Positions 37,124 to 49,263 are shown, counted from the stretch's first letter. The stretch: DNA of 64,000 nt from Aggregatibacter kilianii (GCF_003129965.1 NZ_NRCJ01000002.1:62001-126000), one strand, 5' to 3'. Numbers and translations: made by a program. The notes: a model not told the origin generated them from the sequence alone.

Positions 37124-37654
37124 ATGAACATTTGTACTCCAAACATCAAAGACAGTTACACTTACGAAGATTTATTGGCTTCAGGTCGTGGCGAATTGTT
37201 TGGCAAAGAAGGCCCGCAATTGCCGGCGCCGACCATGCTCATGATGGATCGTATCGTAAAAATGACGGAAGACGGCGGTACATTTGGTAAAGGCTACATT
37301 GAAGCCGAATTGGATATTCATCCTGATTTGCCGTTTTTCGCCTGCCACTTCATCGGCGACCCTGTGATGCCAGGCTGTTTAGGCTTAGATGCCATGTGGC
37401 AATTGGTCGGCTTCTTTCTCGGTTGGGTCGGCGGCAAAGGCAAAGGTCGTGCGCTGGGCGTCGGCGAAGTAAAATTTACCGGACAAATTCTGCCGACCGC
37501 GAAAAAAGTGGTTTATCGCATCAACATGAAACGCGTCATCAATCGTAAATTGGTGATGGGCATGGCGGACGGCGAAGTGGAAGTAGATGGTCGCGTTATC
37601 TACACCGCAACGGATTTGAAAGTGGGCTTGTTCCAGGATACCTCAAGTTTCTAA
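37124..37654 (+). CDS. fabA: 3-hydroxydecanoyl-ACP dehydratase/isomerase
   Basis: A 176-residue FabA, which dehydrates 3-hydroxydecanoyl-ACP and isomerises trans-2 to cis-3-decenoyl-ACP, the entry to unsaturated fatty acids. The active-site His is in [18 protein letters not shown] and the acid Asp follows in GLDAMWQ. It is full length. AGGA precedes the ATG. A terminator made of two opposed uptake signals follows. Confidence 0.96.
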   Translation: MNICTPNIKDSYTYEDLLASGRGELFGKEGPQLPAPTMLMMDRIVKMTEDGGTFGKGYIEAELDIHPDLPFFACHFIGDPVMPGCLGLDAMWQLVGFFLGWVGGKGKGRALGVGEVKFTGQILPTAKKVVYRINMKRVINRKLVMGMADGEVEVDGRVIYTATDLKVGLFQDTSSF

Positions 37655-37684
37655 TTCGCTTTCTTAAAAACACAGAAATTTTCG

Positions 37685-37724
37685 ACCGCACTTTCCCATC
37701 AATGAAAGTGCGGTTTGTTTTTTC
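37685..37724 (+). terminator. fabA terminator (uptake-signal pair)
   Basis: ACCGCACTTTC and GAAAGTGCGGT enclose 8 bases and are followed by TTTGTTTTTT. Confidence 0.85.
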
Positions 37725-37747
37725 GGTGTTTTTTAGCAACATAAAAA

Positions 37748-39322
37748 CTACAATCCAGGCGCTTTCCACAATGACGTGGTTAAACCGCTATCAACCAGTT
37801 GCAATTGCTTTTTATAAATATCCGCCCACTGGTTTTTGTGGGCTTGATAGAGGGCATAGTTATCCGAATTCGGTTGATGTTGCCGTTCAAATTTCACCAG
37901 CTTTTTGCCTGCCTCAGCTAAAGAAGGATAAATGCCGACACCAACGCCCGCCGCAATGGCGCAACCCAGAGCCGTTGCTTCTTTTACCACAGGAATATTC
38001 ACGGTTAATCCGGTTACATCGGCTAGGATTTGGCTCCATAATTTGCCCTTAGCACCGCCACCGGCAAATACGATAGATGTGAGTTTTATACCGGAGAATT
38101 TTTGGACTTGATCCAAATTACAGGAAGACACAATTGCCGCATTTTCTTCCAAAGCTCGGAATAAGACGGCTTTGTTGCATTTCTCGGGATCAATAGACAA
38201 ATTAATAAAAGACGGTGCAGCGTGATACCAGGCTTTAAAATGCATGGCATCGGAGAAAATCGGAATGACATCATTGGCACCTACTGGTACGCGTTCTGCC
38301 ATTTGTTCAAGTAATGCATAAGCATCTGTACCTAATTTTTCTGCCAATCTTTTTTCTTCTTCACAGAAAGCGTCACGGAACCAACGCATGGTTAAACCGG
38401 TAAAAAAACTAATGGATTCGGCTTGTACCAACGGTGCGATAACGTGAGGATTAATACGTACATTCATTTCCGGATCAGTGACTGCTTTTGGCAAATTGAC
38501 GACTTGTTGCCAGAATGTGCCGCCGATAACTGCAGCCTGTGCAGGTTCTGTTACGCCTAAACCGATACAGCCTAACTGAACGTCGCCACCACCGACTACC
38601 ACCGGTGTGCCTGTCGCCAGACCGGTTTGTTCTGCTACCTCCGATGTTACATTTTCTAAAAGCGAGCCGGTTTCTTTTACCGGCGTGAGAATATCCGCAT
38701 TTAACCCCGCCATATCCAGTAATTCCGGCGACCATTGACGTGTCGTTAGGCTCAACATGCCGGTAGTACCTGCATTAGAGGGTTCCACAGCCAGTTCGCC
38801 GCTTAACATAAATGCCAGCCAATCGCTAATCATAGAAATGGCTTTGGTATTTCGATAAATGTCGGGACGATGGTGGGCGAGCCATAACAGACGGGGAACG
38901 GCGCTTAGGGCTAAGGTTTGACCGGAGACGGAATAAAGCTGTTGTTCAAAAGTATAATTGTGCAGAGTTTTAAGTTCTCTAACTTCCTCTACGGCTCGAG
39001 CATCCACGTTGCCGCACGCCCAAATTGGTGTTTTATGTTCATCATAAAGCACGATGCCTTCACGCATGGAACAGGTGGAAATTGCCGCAATTTGTTGTGG
39101 CTGAATTTGCGCTTTATCCAATGCTTGGCGAATGCAGCTACAGGTCAATTGCCAGTTATTGGTTAAATCGAATTCCATTGAACCGGGAATATTGGGATCG
39201 GATAAATGTGTCCATTCTCGTTGAGCGGCGGTTACTTGATTGCCCTTCAAATCAAAAATGACCGCCCGAATACTTCCTGTGCCGGCATCTAATGCCATCA
39301 GATAAGTTGCTTGATTATTCAT
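37748..39322 (-). CDS. lsrK: Autoinducer-2 kinase
   Basis: A 524-residue FGGY-family kinase phosphorylating imported AI-2, the form that inactivates LsrR. ATP-fold motifs are [16 protein letters not shown] at the N-terminus and [18 protein letters not shown] in the C-terminal half. Length is close to E. coli LsrK (530). It is co-directional with lsrR (49-base gap) and divergent from lsrACDBFG, as in E. coli. Confidence 0.95.
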   Translation of the reverse strand: MNNQATYLMALDAGTGSIRAVIFDLKGNQVTAAQREWTHLSDPNIPGSMEFDLTNNWQLTCSCIRQALDKAQIQPQQIAAISTCSMREGIVLYDEHKTPIWACGNVDARAVEEVRELKTLHNYTFEQQLYSVSGQTLALSAVPRLLWLAHHRPDIYRNTKAISMISDWLAFMLSGELAVEPSNAGTTGMLSLTTRQWSPELLDMAGLNADILTPVKETGSLLENVTSEVAEQTGLATGTPVVVGGGDVQLGCIGLGVTEPAQAAVIGGTFWQQVVNLPKAVTDPEMNVRINPHVIAPLVQAESISFFTGLTMRWFRDAFCEEEKRLAEKLGTDAYALLEQMAERVPVGANDVIPIFSDAMHFKAWYHAAPSFINLSIDPEKCNKAVLFRALEENAAIVSSCNLDQVQKFSGIKLTSIVFAGGGAKGKLWSQILADVTGLTVNIPVVKEATALGCAIAAGVGVGIYPSLAEAGKKLVKFERQHQPNSDNYALYQAHKNQWADIYKKQLQLVDSGLTTSLWKAPGL

Positions 39323-39370
39323 TATTTCCTCCTCCTGAATGGGAAGAAAATAAGCTCGCTACACCTATCG

Positions 39371-40336
39371 CTAAACCAACTGCGCCAACATCATTCGAGC
39401 CGTGTTTTCTTCCGTTACCAATGAATTAATATGATTTCCCTGTAATGCACTTAAAATTGCCTCAACTTTGTCTTCACCGCCGGCGACACCGATGACATTC
39501 GGTATTTTTTGCAGATTTTCTAAAGACACGCTGATCAATTCCTCATGCAACGGCATATCCGGTTGCAAGCTGCCGTCTTTACGCATGAAATAGCCGAGAA
39601 TATCGCCCACCGCCCCTTGATTACGAATAATCTGTTGTTTTTCTTCGGTGATGTAGCCGGAACGGAGCAGGGTAGCCTGCCCTTTTTGACGGGTGGCGCC
39701 GATGCCGACAATGGCGACATTAGCACTACATGCCGCCAACATAATGTCACGTACACAGGCTTCCCGTTTAAATAGTTTGGCCGCCTCAACGGAAGAGGCG
39801 CGCAACGGGGCGGGAATGATACTTACTGAACAGGAGCCGTCTAATTGCCCGATTCCTTTCATATAAGGTCCGACACCGCCTGATAAGGTAATCAGTTTAA
39901 TGGCGTTATGCGTAATGAACTCATTGGCATACTTCAGCGTTTTCATGATGGTGTCACCGAAACCTATAGCGAGTATCTGATTGGGTTTAAGTAAGGACAT
40001 TAACATTTGTGCCGCGCCGATACCTAAACGTTCATTGATTTCATGCTGTTCCAGCATCGGTAGGATACGAATATGTTTTAACCGAAAACGTTGTTGCAAC
40101 GCTTCTTCCAGTTCCAGACAACCGGTAAAGCGGGAATTAATTTGCACTTTGATAATGCCCGATTGGCGCCCTTTTTCCAGCAATCTTGATACTTTCAAAC
40201 GCGGTAATTTTAATCTGTCACCGATTTCGCTTTGGGTAAGGTTATCGTGATAATAAAACCAAGCGATTCGCGCCAGCAACTCTTCTTCGCCGAAAGTTTG
40301 TACCGTTTCCTGATTATCCGTTATTAGCTCATTCAT
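39371..40336 (-). CDS. lsrR: AI-2-responsive repressor LsrR
   Basis: A 321-residue SorC/DeoR-type repressor: N-terminal helix-turn-helix ([26 protein letters not shown], residues about 33-58) and a C-terminal sugar-phosphate-sensing domain ([19 protein letters not shown]). Phospho-AI-2 is the expected inducer. It heads the lsrRK operon and shares the 246-base control region with lsrA. Confidence 0.94.
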   Translation of the reverse strand: MNELITDNQETVQTFGEEELLARIAWFYYHDNLTQSEIGDRLKLPRLKVSRLLEKGRQSGIIKVQINSRFTGCLELEEALQQRFRLKHIRILPMLEQHEINERLGIGAAQMLMSLLKPNQILAIGFGDTIMKTLKYANEFITHNAIKLITLSGGVGPYMKGIGQLDGSCSVSIIPAPLRASSVEAAKLFKREACVRDIMLAACSANVAIVGIGATRQKGQATLLRSGYITEEKQQIIRNQGAVGDILGYFMRKDGSLQPDMPLHEELISVSLENLQKIPNVIGVAGGEDKVEAILSALQGNHINSLVTEENTARMMLAQLV

Positions 40337-40481
40337 ATTGTTTATTTGTTTCTATTAGTTTGGTGTATTATTCATTTGTTTTAATTTATTATCAAATGTT
40401 CTTCCATTTTTTTTGTAAAAGCATGATGGAGATCACTTTTTTAAAAATAAAAGGGAGTTTTTCATAGTGGTTGTCAAGATT

Positions 40482-40497
40482 TGTGATCTGCTTCGCA
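40482..40497. promoter_or_regulatory. CRP-type site in the lsr divergent promoter
   Basis: TGTGA, 6 bases, TCGCA lies about 86-101 bases before lsrA. cAMP-CRP control of lsr promoters is established in enteric bacteria and Aggregatibacter. An ACATTTGTTCATC stretch (about 40551-40563) may be an LsrR half-site; this is weak. Confidence 0.55.
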
Positions 40498-40582
40498 GAA
40501 TTTTTATAAATTCCCATCTAGTATTTTGAAAAAATGTTTTTTGATAAATACATTTGTTCATCTCTAGTGTGGCAGGTAAAAC

Positions 40583-42100
40583 ATGCAAACTCAAATTTCA
40601 GAGCCTAAATGCTTAATATCCGCCCGAAACATCGGTAAGTCGTTTTCCGGCGTGGAAGTGCTGAAAGCTATCGATTTTTCTCTCTATGCCGGTGAAGTGC
40701 ATGCCTTGCTCGGCGGTAATGGCGCCGGTAAATCCACCTTAATGAAAATTATCGCCGGGATTCAGCCGCAAGATAGCGGGGAACTGGAAATCCATGGAGT
40801 ACGACAAAACAAACTTTCACCAAACAAAGCACATCAGCTCGGTATCTATTTAGTACCGCAAGAACCGTTGTTATTTCCAAATTTGACGGTGAAAGAAAAT
40901 ATTTTATTCGGATTAGCTCGCAGCGAAAAAACATCGGAAAAACTGACCGCACTTTTAGAGGAACTGAACTCGCATTTAAAACTGGATATGCTGGCAGGCT
41001 CATTGGAAGTTGCCGATCAACAGCTGGTAGAGATTATGCGTGGGCTGATGCGTAATGCTTCCATTCTGATTTTGGACGAACCGACCGCCTCATTGACACC
41101 GATAGAAACGGAGAATCTGTTTAAGAAAATTCATTCTTTATTAGAAAAAGGTGTCGGTATTGTGTTCATTTCTCATAAATTGCCCGAAGTATGGCAGATT
41201 TCTCATCGAATTAGTGTCATGCGTGACGGTTATATTGCCTTAACCGGCAACACAACCGAACTTAATAAGGATGACGTGATCACCGCTATTACGCCAAAAG
41301 CAAAGAATGCACAATTGACGGAAAGTCAAAAATTATGGTTGGAGCTACCGGGACATAACCGAGTGAAATCTACTGATAAGCCGATTTTGCAGGTAAATAA
41401 TCTGACCGGTGAGGGCTTTAAAAATGTGTCTTTTGACATTTATCCCGGTGAAATTTTGGGATTGGCAGGCGTTGTTGGAGCAGGGCGAACTGAATTGGCG
41501 GAAACACTGTACGGGCTACGCAAACAAAAGTGCGGTCAGATTTTCTTTGATAATCGGGAAATCAGCGTTTGTGATATTAAAGACCGATTACATCAAGGCA
41601 TTGTTTATTTGCCGGAAGATCGTCAGGCTTCAGGATTGTATCTGGATTCGCCGTTGACTTGGAATGTGTGCGGGCTGACCTATAACGACATGGGATTTTG
41701 GCTGGATACGGCAAAAGAAAGTGCCATTTTGGAACGCTATTATCGTGCTATCGGGATTAAGTTTAGTGATGAACAACAAGCCGTCAGAACCCTATCCGGC
41801 GGTAATCAACAAAAGGTACTGATTGCCAAATGTCTGGAAGCAGATCCGGTGTTGCTGATTGTGGACGAACCGACGCGCGGCGTGGACGTGGGGGCGCGGG
41901 CGGATATCTATCAGCTGATTAAAAATATTGCCAAACAGAATGTAGCGGTGTTGTTTATTTCTTCCGATTTGGAAGAAATTGAGCAAATGTCTCATCGGGT
42001 GCTGGTTATGCACGACGGACAAATCGGCGATTCATTGGTGGGCGAGGCGATTAATACCAATAACATCATGCAAATGGCGTTTGGCGGCGCACATTCATAA
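40583..42100 (+). CDS. lsrA: AI-2 ABC importer, double ATPase
   Basis: A 505-residue sugar-type ABC ATPase with two nucleotide domains. The first has [13 protein letters not shown] and [10 protein letters not shown]; the second has the degenerate P-loop [12 protein letters not shown] usual for this class, then [13 protein letters not shown] and [14 protein letters not shown]. It energises LsrCD import of AI-2. It is the first gene of lsrACDBFG, with lsrC 11 bases downstream. Confidence 0.95.
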   Translation: MQTQISEPKCLISARNIGKSFSGVEVLKAIDFSLYAGEVHALLGGNGAGKSTLMKIIAGIQPQDSGELEIHGVRQNKLSPNKAHQLGIYLVPQEPLLFPNLTVKENILFGLARSEKTSEKLTALLEELNSHLKLDMLAGSLEVADQQLVEIMRGLMRNASILILDEPTASLTPIETENLFKKIHSLLEKGVGIVFISHKLPEVWQISHRISVMRDGYIALTGNTTELNKDDVITAITPKAKNAQLTESQKLWLELPGHNRVKSTDKPILQVNNLTGEGFKNVSFDIYPGEILGLAGVVGAGRTELAETLYGLRKQKCGQIFFDNREISVCDIKDRLHQGIVYLPEDRQASGLYLDSPLTWNVCGLTYNDMGFWLDTAKESAILERYYRAIGIKFSDEQQAVRTLSGGNQQKVLIAKCLEADPVLLIVDEPTRGVDVGARADIYQLIKNIAKQNVAVLFISSDLEEIEQMSHRVLVMHDGQIGDSLVGEAINTNNIMQMAFGGAHS

Positions 42101-42111
42101 GGAGAATGGTT

Positions 42112-43140
42112 ATGGGAAAATTAATGTTGAAGCTAATTCAGGATAATCGTGAACTCACCATTCTTATTGCCATCGGCTTATTATTTTTATTGTTGGGATT
42201 TGTGGGAAACGGCTTTCATCTGCAAACCTTAAGCATGATTTTTAATTCTGCACAAATTGTCATTTTACTGGCGATCGGTGCCACTTTCGTCATTTTGACC
42301 CGTAATATCGATGTGTCTGTTGGTTCCACCATGGGGCTTTGTGCGGTGATTGTCGGTAGTTTATTAAATGCCGGTTATGGCTTGACTTCCGCATTTCTGA
42401 TGACTTTATGTTGTGGTTTGGCAGCGGGATTATTAAACGGTGTGCTGGTTACCACATTGCGTATTCCTGCCATTGTCGCCACATTAGGAACACTCGGACT
42501 ATACAAAGGCATCATGCTGTTGATTACCGGTGGGAAATGGATTGAAGGTTTGCCGCAACAGTTAAAAAACTTGTCCGAGCCCATTTTTTTACACATTTCA
42601 CCCATCGGTTGGCTACTGATTTTGCTGATTCTTGCCACCTTTTATTTCTTAACCAAATTACCTGCCGGACGCAATTTCTATGCGGTGGGAGACAACCTGC
42701 AAGGGGCGATGCAACTCGGTGTACGAATTGATCAGGTCAGAATCGTTGCCTTTGCCATAAACGGCATGATGGCGGCAATCGCCGGGATTGTGTTTGCCTC
42801 ACAAATTGGGTTCGTGCCGAATTCCACCGGTAACGGTTTGGAAATGAAAGCCATTGCCGCTTGTGTGCTGGGCGGTATCAGTTTGCTTGGCGGTGCAGGG
42901 AATTTAATCGGCGCGGTACTCGGCGCCTACTTCTTAATTCAAATTGATACGATTTTGGTGCTGCTTAAAGTGCCGGCGTATTGGAATAATTTTGTTGCGG
43001 GGATTGTGCTGCTTGCCGTGTTGGTATTTGACGGACGGATTCGGGTGATGATTGCCAATAATTTGAAATTACAACGTTATGCCCGTTTCCTGAAAGATGA
43101 AAACGTGAACGGCATTGATACAAAAGTGCGGTCGAAATAA
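42112..43140 (+). CDS. lsrC: AI-2 ABC importer permease LsrC
   Basis: A 342-residue ribose-type permease (BPD_transp_2) with about 9-10 membrane segments; it includes [15 protein letters not shown] near residue 64 and [19 protein letters not shown] near 265. The start is ATG 42112, with GGAG 8-11 bases upstream; the ATG at 42106 is too close to the ribosome site. It pairs with LsrD as the membrane channel. Confidence 0.93.
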   Translation: MGKLMLKLIQDNRELTILIAIGLLFLLLGFVGNGFHLQTLSMIFNSAQIVILLAIGATFVILTRNIDVSVGSTMGLCAVIVGSLLNAGYGLTSAFLMTLCCGLAAGLLNGVLVTTLRIPAIVATLGTLGLYKGIMLLITGGKWIEGLPQQLKNLSEPIFLHISPIGWLLILLILATFYFLTKLPAGRNFYAVGDNLQGAMQLGVRIDQVRIVAFAINGMMAAIAGIVFASQIGFVPNSTGNGLEMKAIAACVLGGISLLGGAGNLIGAVLGAYFLIQIDTILVLLKVPAYWNNFVAGIVLLAVLVFDGRIRVMIANNLKLQRYARFLKDENVNGIDTKVRSK

Positions 43141-43153
43141 AGGGAGAATTGTT

Positions 43154-44155
43154 ATGACATTAAAAAAATACGGTTGGGAATTGACGTTATTTTGTTTAGT
43201 CATCGTTGAAATTCTCGGTTTCGGCGCTTTTAACCCGCGTATGTTAGATTTGAACGTTTTACTATACAGTACTAGCGATTTTATTTATATCGGCATGCTT
43301 GCATTACCCTTAACCATGATTATCGTCAGTGGCGGAATGGATATTTCTTTTGGTTCCACCGTTGGTTTATGCGCCATTACTCTGGGTGTATTGTTTAAAG
43401 CAGATGTGCCTTTGATGTTGGCGATTCCACTAACCTTTGTAGTTGGTGTGTTATGCGGCTTAATTAATGCGGGCTTGATTATTTATACCAAAGTAAACCC
43501 TCTGGTGATTACGCTCGGTACCATGTATTTGTTCGGTGGTGGTGCATTGCTTTTATCCGGTTTCGCCGGTGCGACAGGCTATGAAGGCATCGGCGGATTT
43601 CCCGATACATTGCTGGACTTCGCCAATCAAACCTTATTCGATATTCCGACGCCGATTCTGTATTTTCTGCTAATGACGCTGATTTTCTGGTTATTAATGC
43701 ATAAAACCACTATCGGCAGAAGCACATTCCTCATCGGACAAAGTGAACGCACCTCCCGTTACAGCGCCGTGCCGATTCGTCGTACATTGTTGTTGATTTA
43801 TTCTTTCATCGGGATTATCGCCGCCTTTGTCGCCGTGTTATTGGTGTCTTATTTCGGCTCCGCCCGTTCCGATTTGGGCAGCTCGTTACTTATGCCGGTA
43901 TTAACCGCCGTCGTGCTGGGCGGTGCGAATATTTACGGCGGTGCTGGTTCCATTATCGGTACGGCAATTGCCGCCATGCTTATCGGGTATTTGCAACAGG
44001 GGCTACAAATGATCGGTATTCCTAATGAAATTTCCAGTGCGTTATCCGGCGCATTACTTATTATCGTGTTAATCGGCAAGTCCGTCAGTTTGCATTATGG
44101 GGCTATTGTGCAATGGGTTCGTCGGCGAACCGAACGTCAGACAGCAGTAGATTAA
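43154..44155 (+). CDS. lsrD: AI-2 ABC importer permease LsrD
   Basis: A 333-residue second permease of the AI-2 importer, same family as LsrC (GGMDISFGSTVGLCAI and GGANIYGGAGSIIGTAIAA). ATG 43154 follows AGGGAGAA by the usual distance; the in-frame ATG at 43115 is inside lsrC. It is likely to form the transmembrane heterodimer with LsrC. Confidence 0.93.
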   Translation: MTLKKYGWELTLFCLVIVEILGFGAFNPRMLDLNVLLYSTSDFIYIGMLALPLTMIIVSGGMDISFGSTVGLCAITLGVLFKADVPLMLAIPLTFVVGVLCGLINAGLIIYTKVNPLVITLGTMYLFGGGALLLSGFAGATGYEGIGGFPDTLLDFANQTLFDIPTPILYFLLMTLIFWLLMHKTTIGRSTFLIGQSERTSRYSAVPIRRTLLLIYSFIGIIAAFVAVLLVSYFGSARSDLGSSLLMPVLTAVVLGGANIYGGAGSIIGTAIAAMLIGYLQQGLQMIGIPNEISSALSGALLIIVLIGKSVSLHYGAIVQWVRRRTERQTAVD

Positions 44156-44179
44156 AATCCAACTCAAAGGAGAATGAAT

Positions 44180-45196
44180 ATGAAAACGCGTGTAAAAATG
44201 ACCGCACTTTCCGTGTTACTTGGCCTATCTGTTGTGGCGACGGCACAAGCCGCCGACCGCATCGCTTTTATTCCTAAACTGGTGGGGGTTGGCTTTTTCA
44301 CCAGCGGCGGACAAGGCGCTACCGAAATGGGAAAAACGTTAGGGGTTGATGTGACTTACGACGGACCGACTGAACCAAGCGTTTCCAATCAAGTGCAGCT
44401 TATTAATAACTTCGTCAACCAAGGTTACAACGCCATTGTGGTCTCTGCAGTATCACCGGACGGATTGTGTTCTACTTTACAACGTGCCATGAAACGCGGT
44501 GTAAAAGTGTTGACTTGGGATTCCGATACTAAACCGGAATGTCGTAGCCATTATATTGACCAAGGCACACCGGAACAGTTGGGTTCCATGTTGGTGGAGA
44601 TGGCGGCTGGGCAAATCAGCAAACCGAAAGCCAAAGTGGCGTTTTTCTATTCCAGCCCGACAGTAACCGACCAAAATCAATGGGTGAAAGAAGCAAAAGC
44701 AAAAGTTGCCAAAGATCATCCTGAATGGGAAATTGTGACAACGCAATTCGGTTATAACGATGCGATTAAATCCCTGCAAACCGCCGAAGGTATTTTAAAA
44801 GCCTATCCGGATTTGGATGCGATTATAGCGCCGGATGCTAACGCTTTACCGGCAGCTGCCCAAGCGGCGGAAAACCTGAAAGTCAATTCCGTGGTTATCG
44901 TCGGCTTTAGTACGCCGAATGTAATGCGTCCTTATGTAAAACGCGGCACGGTAAAACAATTCGGTTTATGGGATGTGGTGCAACAAGGCAAGATTTCCGT
45001 GGCAGCCGCCAATGCCTTGCTTAAAGGTGAAAAACTCAATGTGGGCGATAAATTAAACGTACAAGGTATCGGTACTATCGAAGTGTCACCGAACAAAGTA
45101 CAAGGCTACGAATATGAAGCGGACGGCAACGGCATTATTTTATTGCCTGAACGCGTGGTGTTCACCAAAGATAATATCGATAACTACAATTTCTGA
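44180..45196 (+). CDS. lsrB: AI-2-binding periplasmic protein
   Basis: A 338-residue sugar-binding-type protein with a signal peptide (cut after TAQA, mature [12 protein letters not shown]). Ligand-region segments typical of LsrB are [23 protein letters not shown] and [13 protein letters not shown], matching the Asp, Asp-Gln and Pro/Ala positions known to contact AI-2. ATG 44180 is spaced correctly from AAAGGAG; ATG 44174 is closer to it and less likely. Confidence 0.95.
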   Translation: MKTRVKMTALSVLLGLSVVATAQAADRIAFIPKLVGVGFFTSGGQGATEMGKTLGVDVTYDGPTEPSVSNQVQLINNFVNQGYNAIVVSAVSPDGLCSTLQRAMKRGVKVLTWDSDTKPECRSHYIDQGTPEQLGSMLVEMAAGQISKPKAKVAFFYSSPTVTDQNQWVKEAKAKVAKDHPEWEIVTTQFGYNDAIKSLQTAEGILKAYPDLDAIIAPDANALPAAAQAAENLKVNSVVIVGFSTPNVMRPYVKRGTVKQFGLWDVVQQGKISVAAANALLKGEKLNVGDKLNVQGIGTIEVSPNKVQGYEYEADGNGIILLPERVVFTKDNIDNYNF

Positions 45197-45219
45197 TTAA
45201 TGAAGAGAGGAGTATTTCA

Positions 45220-46098
45220 ATGGCAGATTTAGATGACATCAGAGACGGCAAAGATTTCGGTTTGGATCGACCGCAAACCAATCAGGCGTTTTATTTAAAA
45301 GGCTCCGGTGCATTGGATTGGGGCATGCAATCCCGCTTGGCGAATATATTTAACCCGAAAACCGGCAGAACCATTATGTTGGCGTTCGACCATGGTTATT
45401 TCCAAGGGCCGACTACCGGGTTGGAACGTATTGATCTACATATTGCTCCGTTATTTGAATATACGGATGTGCTGATGTGTACCCGTGGAATTTTGCGTAG
45501 CGTGGTGCCGCCATCCACCCGTAAACCGGTCGTATTACGTGCTTCCGGTGCCAATTCCATTCTTACCGAACTCTCTAATGAAGCTGTGGCGGTATGCGTG
45601 GAAGATGCATTACGCTTAAATGTGTCGGCAATGGCGGCACAGGTGTATATCGGTTCGCAATATGAACATCAATCTATTAAAAATATTATCCAACTGGTGG
45701 ATCAAGGCACCCGTTACGGTATGCCGACCATGGCGGTGACCGGTGTTGGTAAGGATATGGCACGGGATCAGCGTTATTTCTCACTGGCAACCCGTATCGC
45801 AGCGGAAATGGGGGCACATATCGTCAAAACTTATTATGTGGATAAAGGCTTTGAACGTGTGACCGCAGGTTGTCCTGTGCCGATTGTGATTGCAGGCGGT
45901 AAAAAATTACCGGAGCAGGAAGCTTTGGATATGTGTTACAAAGCTATCGATCAGGGGGCTTCCGGTGTGGATATGGGGCGTAATATTTTCCAATCCGAGG
46001 CGCCGATAGCCATGTTGAAAGCGGTACATGCCATTGTGCATGGCGGCGAAAATGCAGAAAAAGCCTATCAGTTATATCTGCATGAAAAAAATGCATAA
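45220..46098 (+). CDS. lsrF: Phospho-AI-2 thiolase LsrF
   Basis: A 292-residue DhnA/aldolase-fold enzyme that in enteric bacteria transfers an acetyl group from 3-hydroxy-2,4-pentanedione phosphate to CoA, ending the AI-2 signal. Motifs are [12 protein letters not shown] near residue 57 and [15 protein letters not shown], whose Lys is the expected Schiff-base residue. GAGAGGAG precedes the start. It is followed by its partner lsrG. Confidence 0.94.
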   Translation: MADLDDIRDGKDFGLDRPQTNQAFYLKGSGALDWGMQSRLANIFNPKTGRTIMLAFDHGYFQGPTTGLERIDLHIAPLFEYTDVLMCTRGILRSVVPPSTRKPVVLRASGANSILTELSNEAVAVCVEDALRLNVSAMAAQVYIGSQYEHQSIKNIIQLVDQGTRYGMPTMAVTGVGKDMARDQRYFSLATRIAAEMGAHIVKTYYVDKGFERVTAGCPVPIVIAGGKKLPEQEALDMCYKAIDQGASGVDMGRNIFQSEAPIAMLKAVHAIVHGGENAEKAYQLYLHEKNA

Positions 46099-46133
46099 TT
46101 TGAACCGATATTTTTTGCAATAAGGAGTTTGTT

Positions 46134-46436
46134 ATGTTTGCAATGTTGGTAGAAATTAATATCAAGGAAGGTAAAGAACAGGAGTTTTTGGAGGTCTTTG
46201 AACGTAACCATATTGGCACGCGACAGGAGCCGGGCAATTTGCGTTTTGACGTATTGCGTGATCCGGAAGTTCGCACCCGTTTTTACGCTTATGAAGTGTA
46301 TGTGAACGAAGCTGCTTTGGAAGATCATCGTAAAACACTACATTATCATCGCTGCGTTACCGAGTTGGAGCCCTTGATGACCGGTAATCGAAGCAAAAAA
46401 ATCTTTGAATGGGTTTTTCCGGAAACTGTTAATTGA
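46134..46436 (+). CDS. lsrG: Phospho-AI-2 isomerase LsrG
   Basis: A 100-residue ABM-fold protein (MFAMLVEINIKEGKEQEFLEVF) that in enteric bacteria isomerises phospho-DPD before LsrF acts. It has the family length. TAAGGAG is 8 bases upstream. It is the last gene of lsrACDBFG and ends before a convergent terminator. Confidence 0.94.
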   Translation: MFAMLVEINIKEGKEQEFLEVFERNHIGTRQEPGNLRFDVLRDPEVRTRFYAYEVYVNEAALEDHRKTLHYHRCVTELEPLMTGNRSKKIFEWVFPETVN

Positions 46437-46492
46437 TGAATAATGCATAAAAGTGCGGTTGAAATTTTCAGTGTTTTTTTACCTATACGAAA

Positions 46493-46523
46493 AAAGGCTT
46501 AGAATTTCTTCTAAGCCTTTTAT
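46493..46523. terminator. Bidirectional terminator between lsrG and pykA
   Basis: AAAGGCTTAGAA, a TTTC loop and TTCTAAGCCTTT form a 12-bp stem with A and T tracts on both sides. Confidence 0.9.
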
Positions 46524-46545
46524 TTATTCGCTTGCCGTGGATTGG

Positions 46546-47991
46546 TTATTCAACGGTAAGAATACGACAGGTGTTGGTGTTGGCACCGGTGTTGACAACT
46601 TCAGCGCCTTGGGTTAACAGCACCGTGTCGCCTGACATTAAGAAGCCTTTTTCTTTTAGAAGATTGATGGCTTTTTGTGCGCCTTCGATGGTACGGCTGA
46701 CATCATCGTAATAAACCGGTGTGACACCACGGTATAACGCGCACAGATTTAATGTGTTTTGGTTACGGGAGAGGGCGAAGATCGGTAAACCGGAACTAAT
46801 GCGGGACATTAACAACGGAGTACGACCGGAGCTACTCATAGCAATAATCGCGCTTACACCTTTCATGTGGTTTGCGGCGAACATCGCGGACATAGCAATA
46901 GTTTCTTCAACGCTATCAAATTCTACATCCATACGGTGATGGGAAATGTTGATGCTAGGCATTTTTTCCGCACCCAAGCACACTTTCGCCATCGCAGCGA
47001 CGGTTTCCGCAGGGTATTGACCCGCAGCGGTTTCGGCGGAAAGCATTACGGCATCAGTACCGTCCAACACCGCATTCGCTACGTCCATGACTTCCGCACG
47101 GGTTGGCATCGGGTTGCTGATCATGGATTCCATCATTTGGGTTGCGGTAATCACCACGCGGTTTAATTTACGGGAACGACGGATTAATTTTTTCTGTACG
47201 CCGACCAATTCCGGATCGCCGATTTCCACACCCAAGTCACCACGGGCAACCATGATGACGTCGGAAGCTAAAATAATGTCGTCCATTGCCGCGTCATCAA
47301 CAACGGTTTCGGCACGTTCAACTTTGGCAACGATTTTTGCATTTAAGCCGGCTTCTTTGGCTAATTGACGGGCATAATTTAAGTCTGCGCTGGAGCGCGG
47401 GAAGGATACGGCAAGGTAGTCAACGCCAATACGTGCTGCGGTGATAATGTCCGCTTTGTCTTTTTCGGTTAATGCGTCAGCAGATAAACCGCCACCTAAT
47501 TTGTTAATCCCTTTGTTGTTGGATAACGGACCGCCCACAGTCACTTCAGTGAAGACTTTCGCGCCTTCGGTGGATAATACTTTTAATTGCACGCGACCGT
47601 CGTCTAATAACAAAATATCGCCCGGTACGACGTCTTGCGGAAGAGTTTTGTAGTCTAAACCGACCACTTCTTGTGTGCCTTCTCCTTTTGGCAATTCGGC
47701 GTCTAAGATGAATTTATCGCCGACATTTAAGAAAATTTTGCCATCTTTGAAAGTGGACACGCGAATTTTAGGACCTTGTAAGTCACCTAAAATTGCCACG
47801 GTTTTACCTAATTTTTTAGCAATTTCGCGCACGCGTTCCGCACGACCGATATGATCTTCCGGAGAGCCGTGTGAGAAATTCATGCGTACGACATTAGCAC
47901 CGGCAGCAATAATTTTTTCTAAATTGTTACCACGGTCTGTTGAAGGTCCCATGGTACATACAATTTTCGTTCTTCTTAGTCTTCTGGACAT
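46546..47991 (-). CDS. pykA: Pyruvate kinase
   Basis: A 481-residue pyruvate kinase of the PykA type. It shows [14 protein letters not shown] at the N-terminus, the catalytic [22 protein letters not shown] and [18 protein letters not shown]. It makes ATP and pyruvate in glycolysis. A partial CRP-like dyad (TTAGA-N6-TCACA, 48095-48110) lies 104 bases upstream. Whether a second pyruvate kinase exists cannot be told from this window. Confidence 0.95.
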   Translation of the reverse strand: MSRRLRRTKIVCTMGPSTDRGNNLEKIIAAGANVVRMNFSHGSPEDHIGRAERVREIAKKLGKTVAILGDLQGPKIRVSTFKDGKIFLNVGDKFILDAELPKGEGTQEVVGLDYKTLPQDVVPGDILLLDDGRVQLKVLSTEGAKVFTEVTVGGPLSNNKGINKLGGGLSADALTEKDKADIITAARIGVDYLAVSFPRSSADLNYARQLAKEAGLNAKIVAKVERAETVVDDAAMDDIILASDVIMVARGDLGVEIGDPELVGVQKKLIRRSRKLNRVVITATQMMESMISNPMPTRAEVMDVANAVLDGTDAVMLSAETAAGQYPAETVAAMAKVCLGAEKMPSINISHHRMDVEFDSVEETIAMSAMFAANHMKGVSAIIAMSSSGRTPLLMSRISSGLPIFALSRNQNTLNLCALYRGVTPVYYDDVSRTIEGAQKAINLLKEKGFLMSGDTVLLTQGAEVVNTGANTNTCRILTVE

Positions 47992-48185
47992 TAAGAGTTC
48001 TCCATAATTGATTGTATTGTAAACTTTTTACTGTGAGCGGTGATTTGACAATTACCCACAAAAAACTGGGCGGTATTATACGCCGAAAATAAAATTAGAT
48101 CGAGATCACATTTTAGGAAAAAACCGTTGCAATTTTCGCCGTTTTGATAAAAGCGTTAAAGCATAATCGCTTAGGTTTCATCATG

Positions 48186-48230
48186 AAAAAAGTGCGGTTG
48201 AAAAAACAATTAAATTTTCCACCGCACTTT
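48186..48230 (-). terminator. nrdB terminator (uptake-signal pair)
   Basis: AAAGTGCGGT (48189-48198) is opposed to ACCGCACTTT (48221-48230), five bases past the nrdB stop. Confidence 0.8.
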
Positions 48231-48234
48231 AAGA

Positions 48235-49224
48235 TTAGAACAAATCATCCGCCGTGATTTGCTTCATTTTTTTGCTGTAATCCGTGGAGCGTTTATTGAA
48301 GAAATCCGTTTCTTTGGTGGAGAGAATTTCAATGTCAAACCATTCCGTTTCTTTCAGCTGTTCCGGATTAATGTTGTAAATCGGGTCTAAGCCCAACGCG
48401 GTTAAGGAATTGTTGTAGCGATTGGCGATATAGTTTTCAACGGTGGCTTTGCTTAAAAAATCCAATTCGCCGTCTTCAAAAATCCAGTCCAAAATGGCTT
48501 TTTCCGCTAGGAAGGCTTGCTCGGCAAGTTCTTTTAATTCCGTATAGAATGCATCTGTAAATAATTCCGGTTGTTCTTCACGTAAAAGATGGTAAAGCGT
48601 AATGCCGAAACGCCCGTGAATTTCTTCTTCTTTAGAAGTGGCTTCCACGGCGTTGGAAATCCCTTTGAATAGATTTTTATGCTTATTAAAGCTCATCATG
48701 ATCACGAATTGGCTGAACAGGGAAATGTGTTCCACAAACAGGGAAAACATCACCAAAGACAGTACGAAATCCTGCTGGCTCACGTCTTTTTTGCGCATAA
48801 AAGCTTCCATGTATTCAATGCGCGCCATAATGGCTTTGTATTGACGTACATTGCGAAACATTTCGTTTAAGCCGAGTTTTTCCAACAGGAAAGAATAGGC
48901 GTCTTTGTGACGAATTTCCGATTCCAGAAAACTGCCGCCTACATCTTCAATTTCCGGTTTCGGGAAATAATTGTAAAGGTTGCCCCAGAAGCGCTTCACG
49001 CTCACTTCAATTTGCGAAATGGCAAGCATGGTTTTGGTGATTACGGAACGTTCTACATCGCTGATGTGGGTGCGGAAATCCTGAATGTCGCCGGTGAAAT
49101 TAAATTCCGTATGAAGCCAATAGGAGTGACGAATGGCATCTTTAAATTCCAACAGTTCGGGATATTCGTAAGGTTTAATTTCAAAGCGTGGGGTAAATAG
49201 GCTACGTTTGGCAGTGGCGTTCAT
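48235..49224 (-). CDS. nrdB: Class I ribonucleotide reductase small subunit
   Basis: A 329-residue ferritin-like radical subunit, shorter than the 376 residues of E. coli NrdB. The metal ligands are intact: Glu73 (replacing the usual Asp), Glu103, His106, Glu165, Glu200 and His203; the radical Tyr110 lies four residues after His106, as Tyr122 does in E. coli. No ATP-cone is fused. IEVSVKRFWGNLYNYFP is unlike the enteric protein, which suggests a different class I lineage, possibly acquired. It follows nrdA after a 157-base gap that contains a repeat element. Confidence 0.93.
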   Translation of the reverse strand: MNATAKRSLFTPRFEIKPYEYPELLEFKDAIRHSYWLHTEFNFTGDIQDFRTHISDVERSVITKTMLAISQIEVSVKRFWGNLYNYFPKPEIEDVGGSFLESEIRHKDAYSFLLEKLGLNEMFRNVRQYKAIMARIEYMEAFMRKKDVSQQDFVLSLVMFSLFVEHISLFSQFVIMMSFNKHKNLFKGISNAVEATSKEEEIHGRFGITLYHLLREEQPELFTDAFYTELKELAEQAFLAEKAILDWIFEDGELDFLSKATVENYIANRYNNSLTALGLDPIYNINPEQLKETEWFDIEILSTKETDFFNKRSTDYSKKMKQITADDLF

Positions 49225-49263
49225 TGTGTGATCCTCGTGATTTATGTAATAAGGCTCAGATTG

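Noticed and set aside
48235-49224. NrdB as a metal-free (class Ie-like) small subunit
   Set aside because: All six metal-ligand positions and the radical Tyr are occupied by suitable residues, so a standard metal-dependent enzyme is expected.
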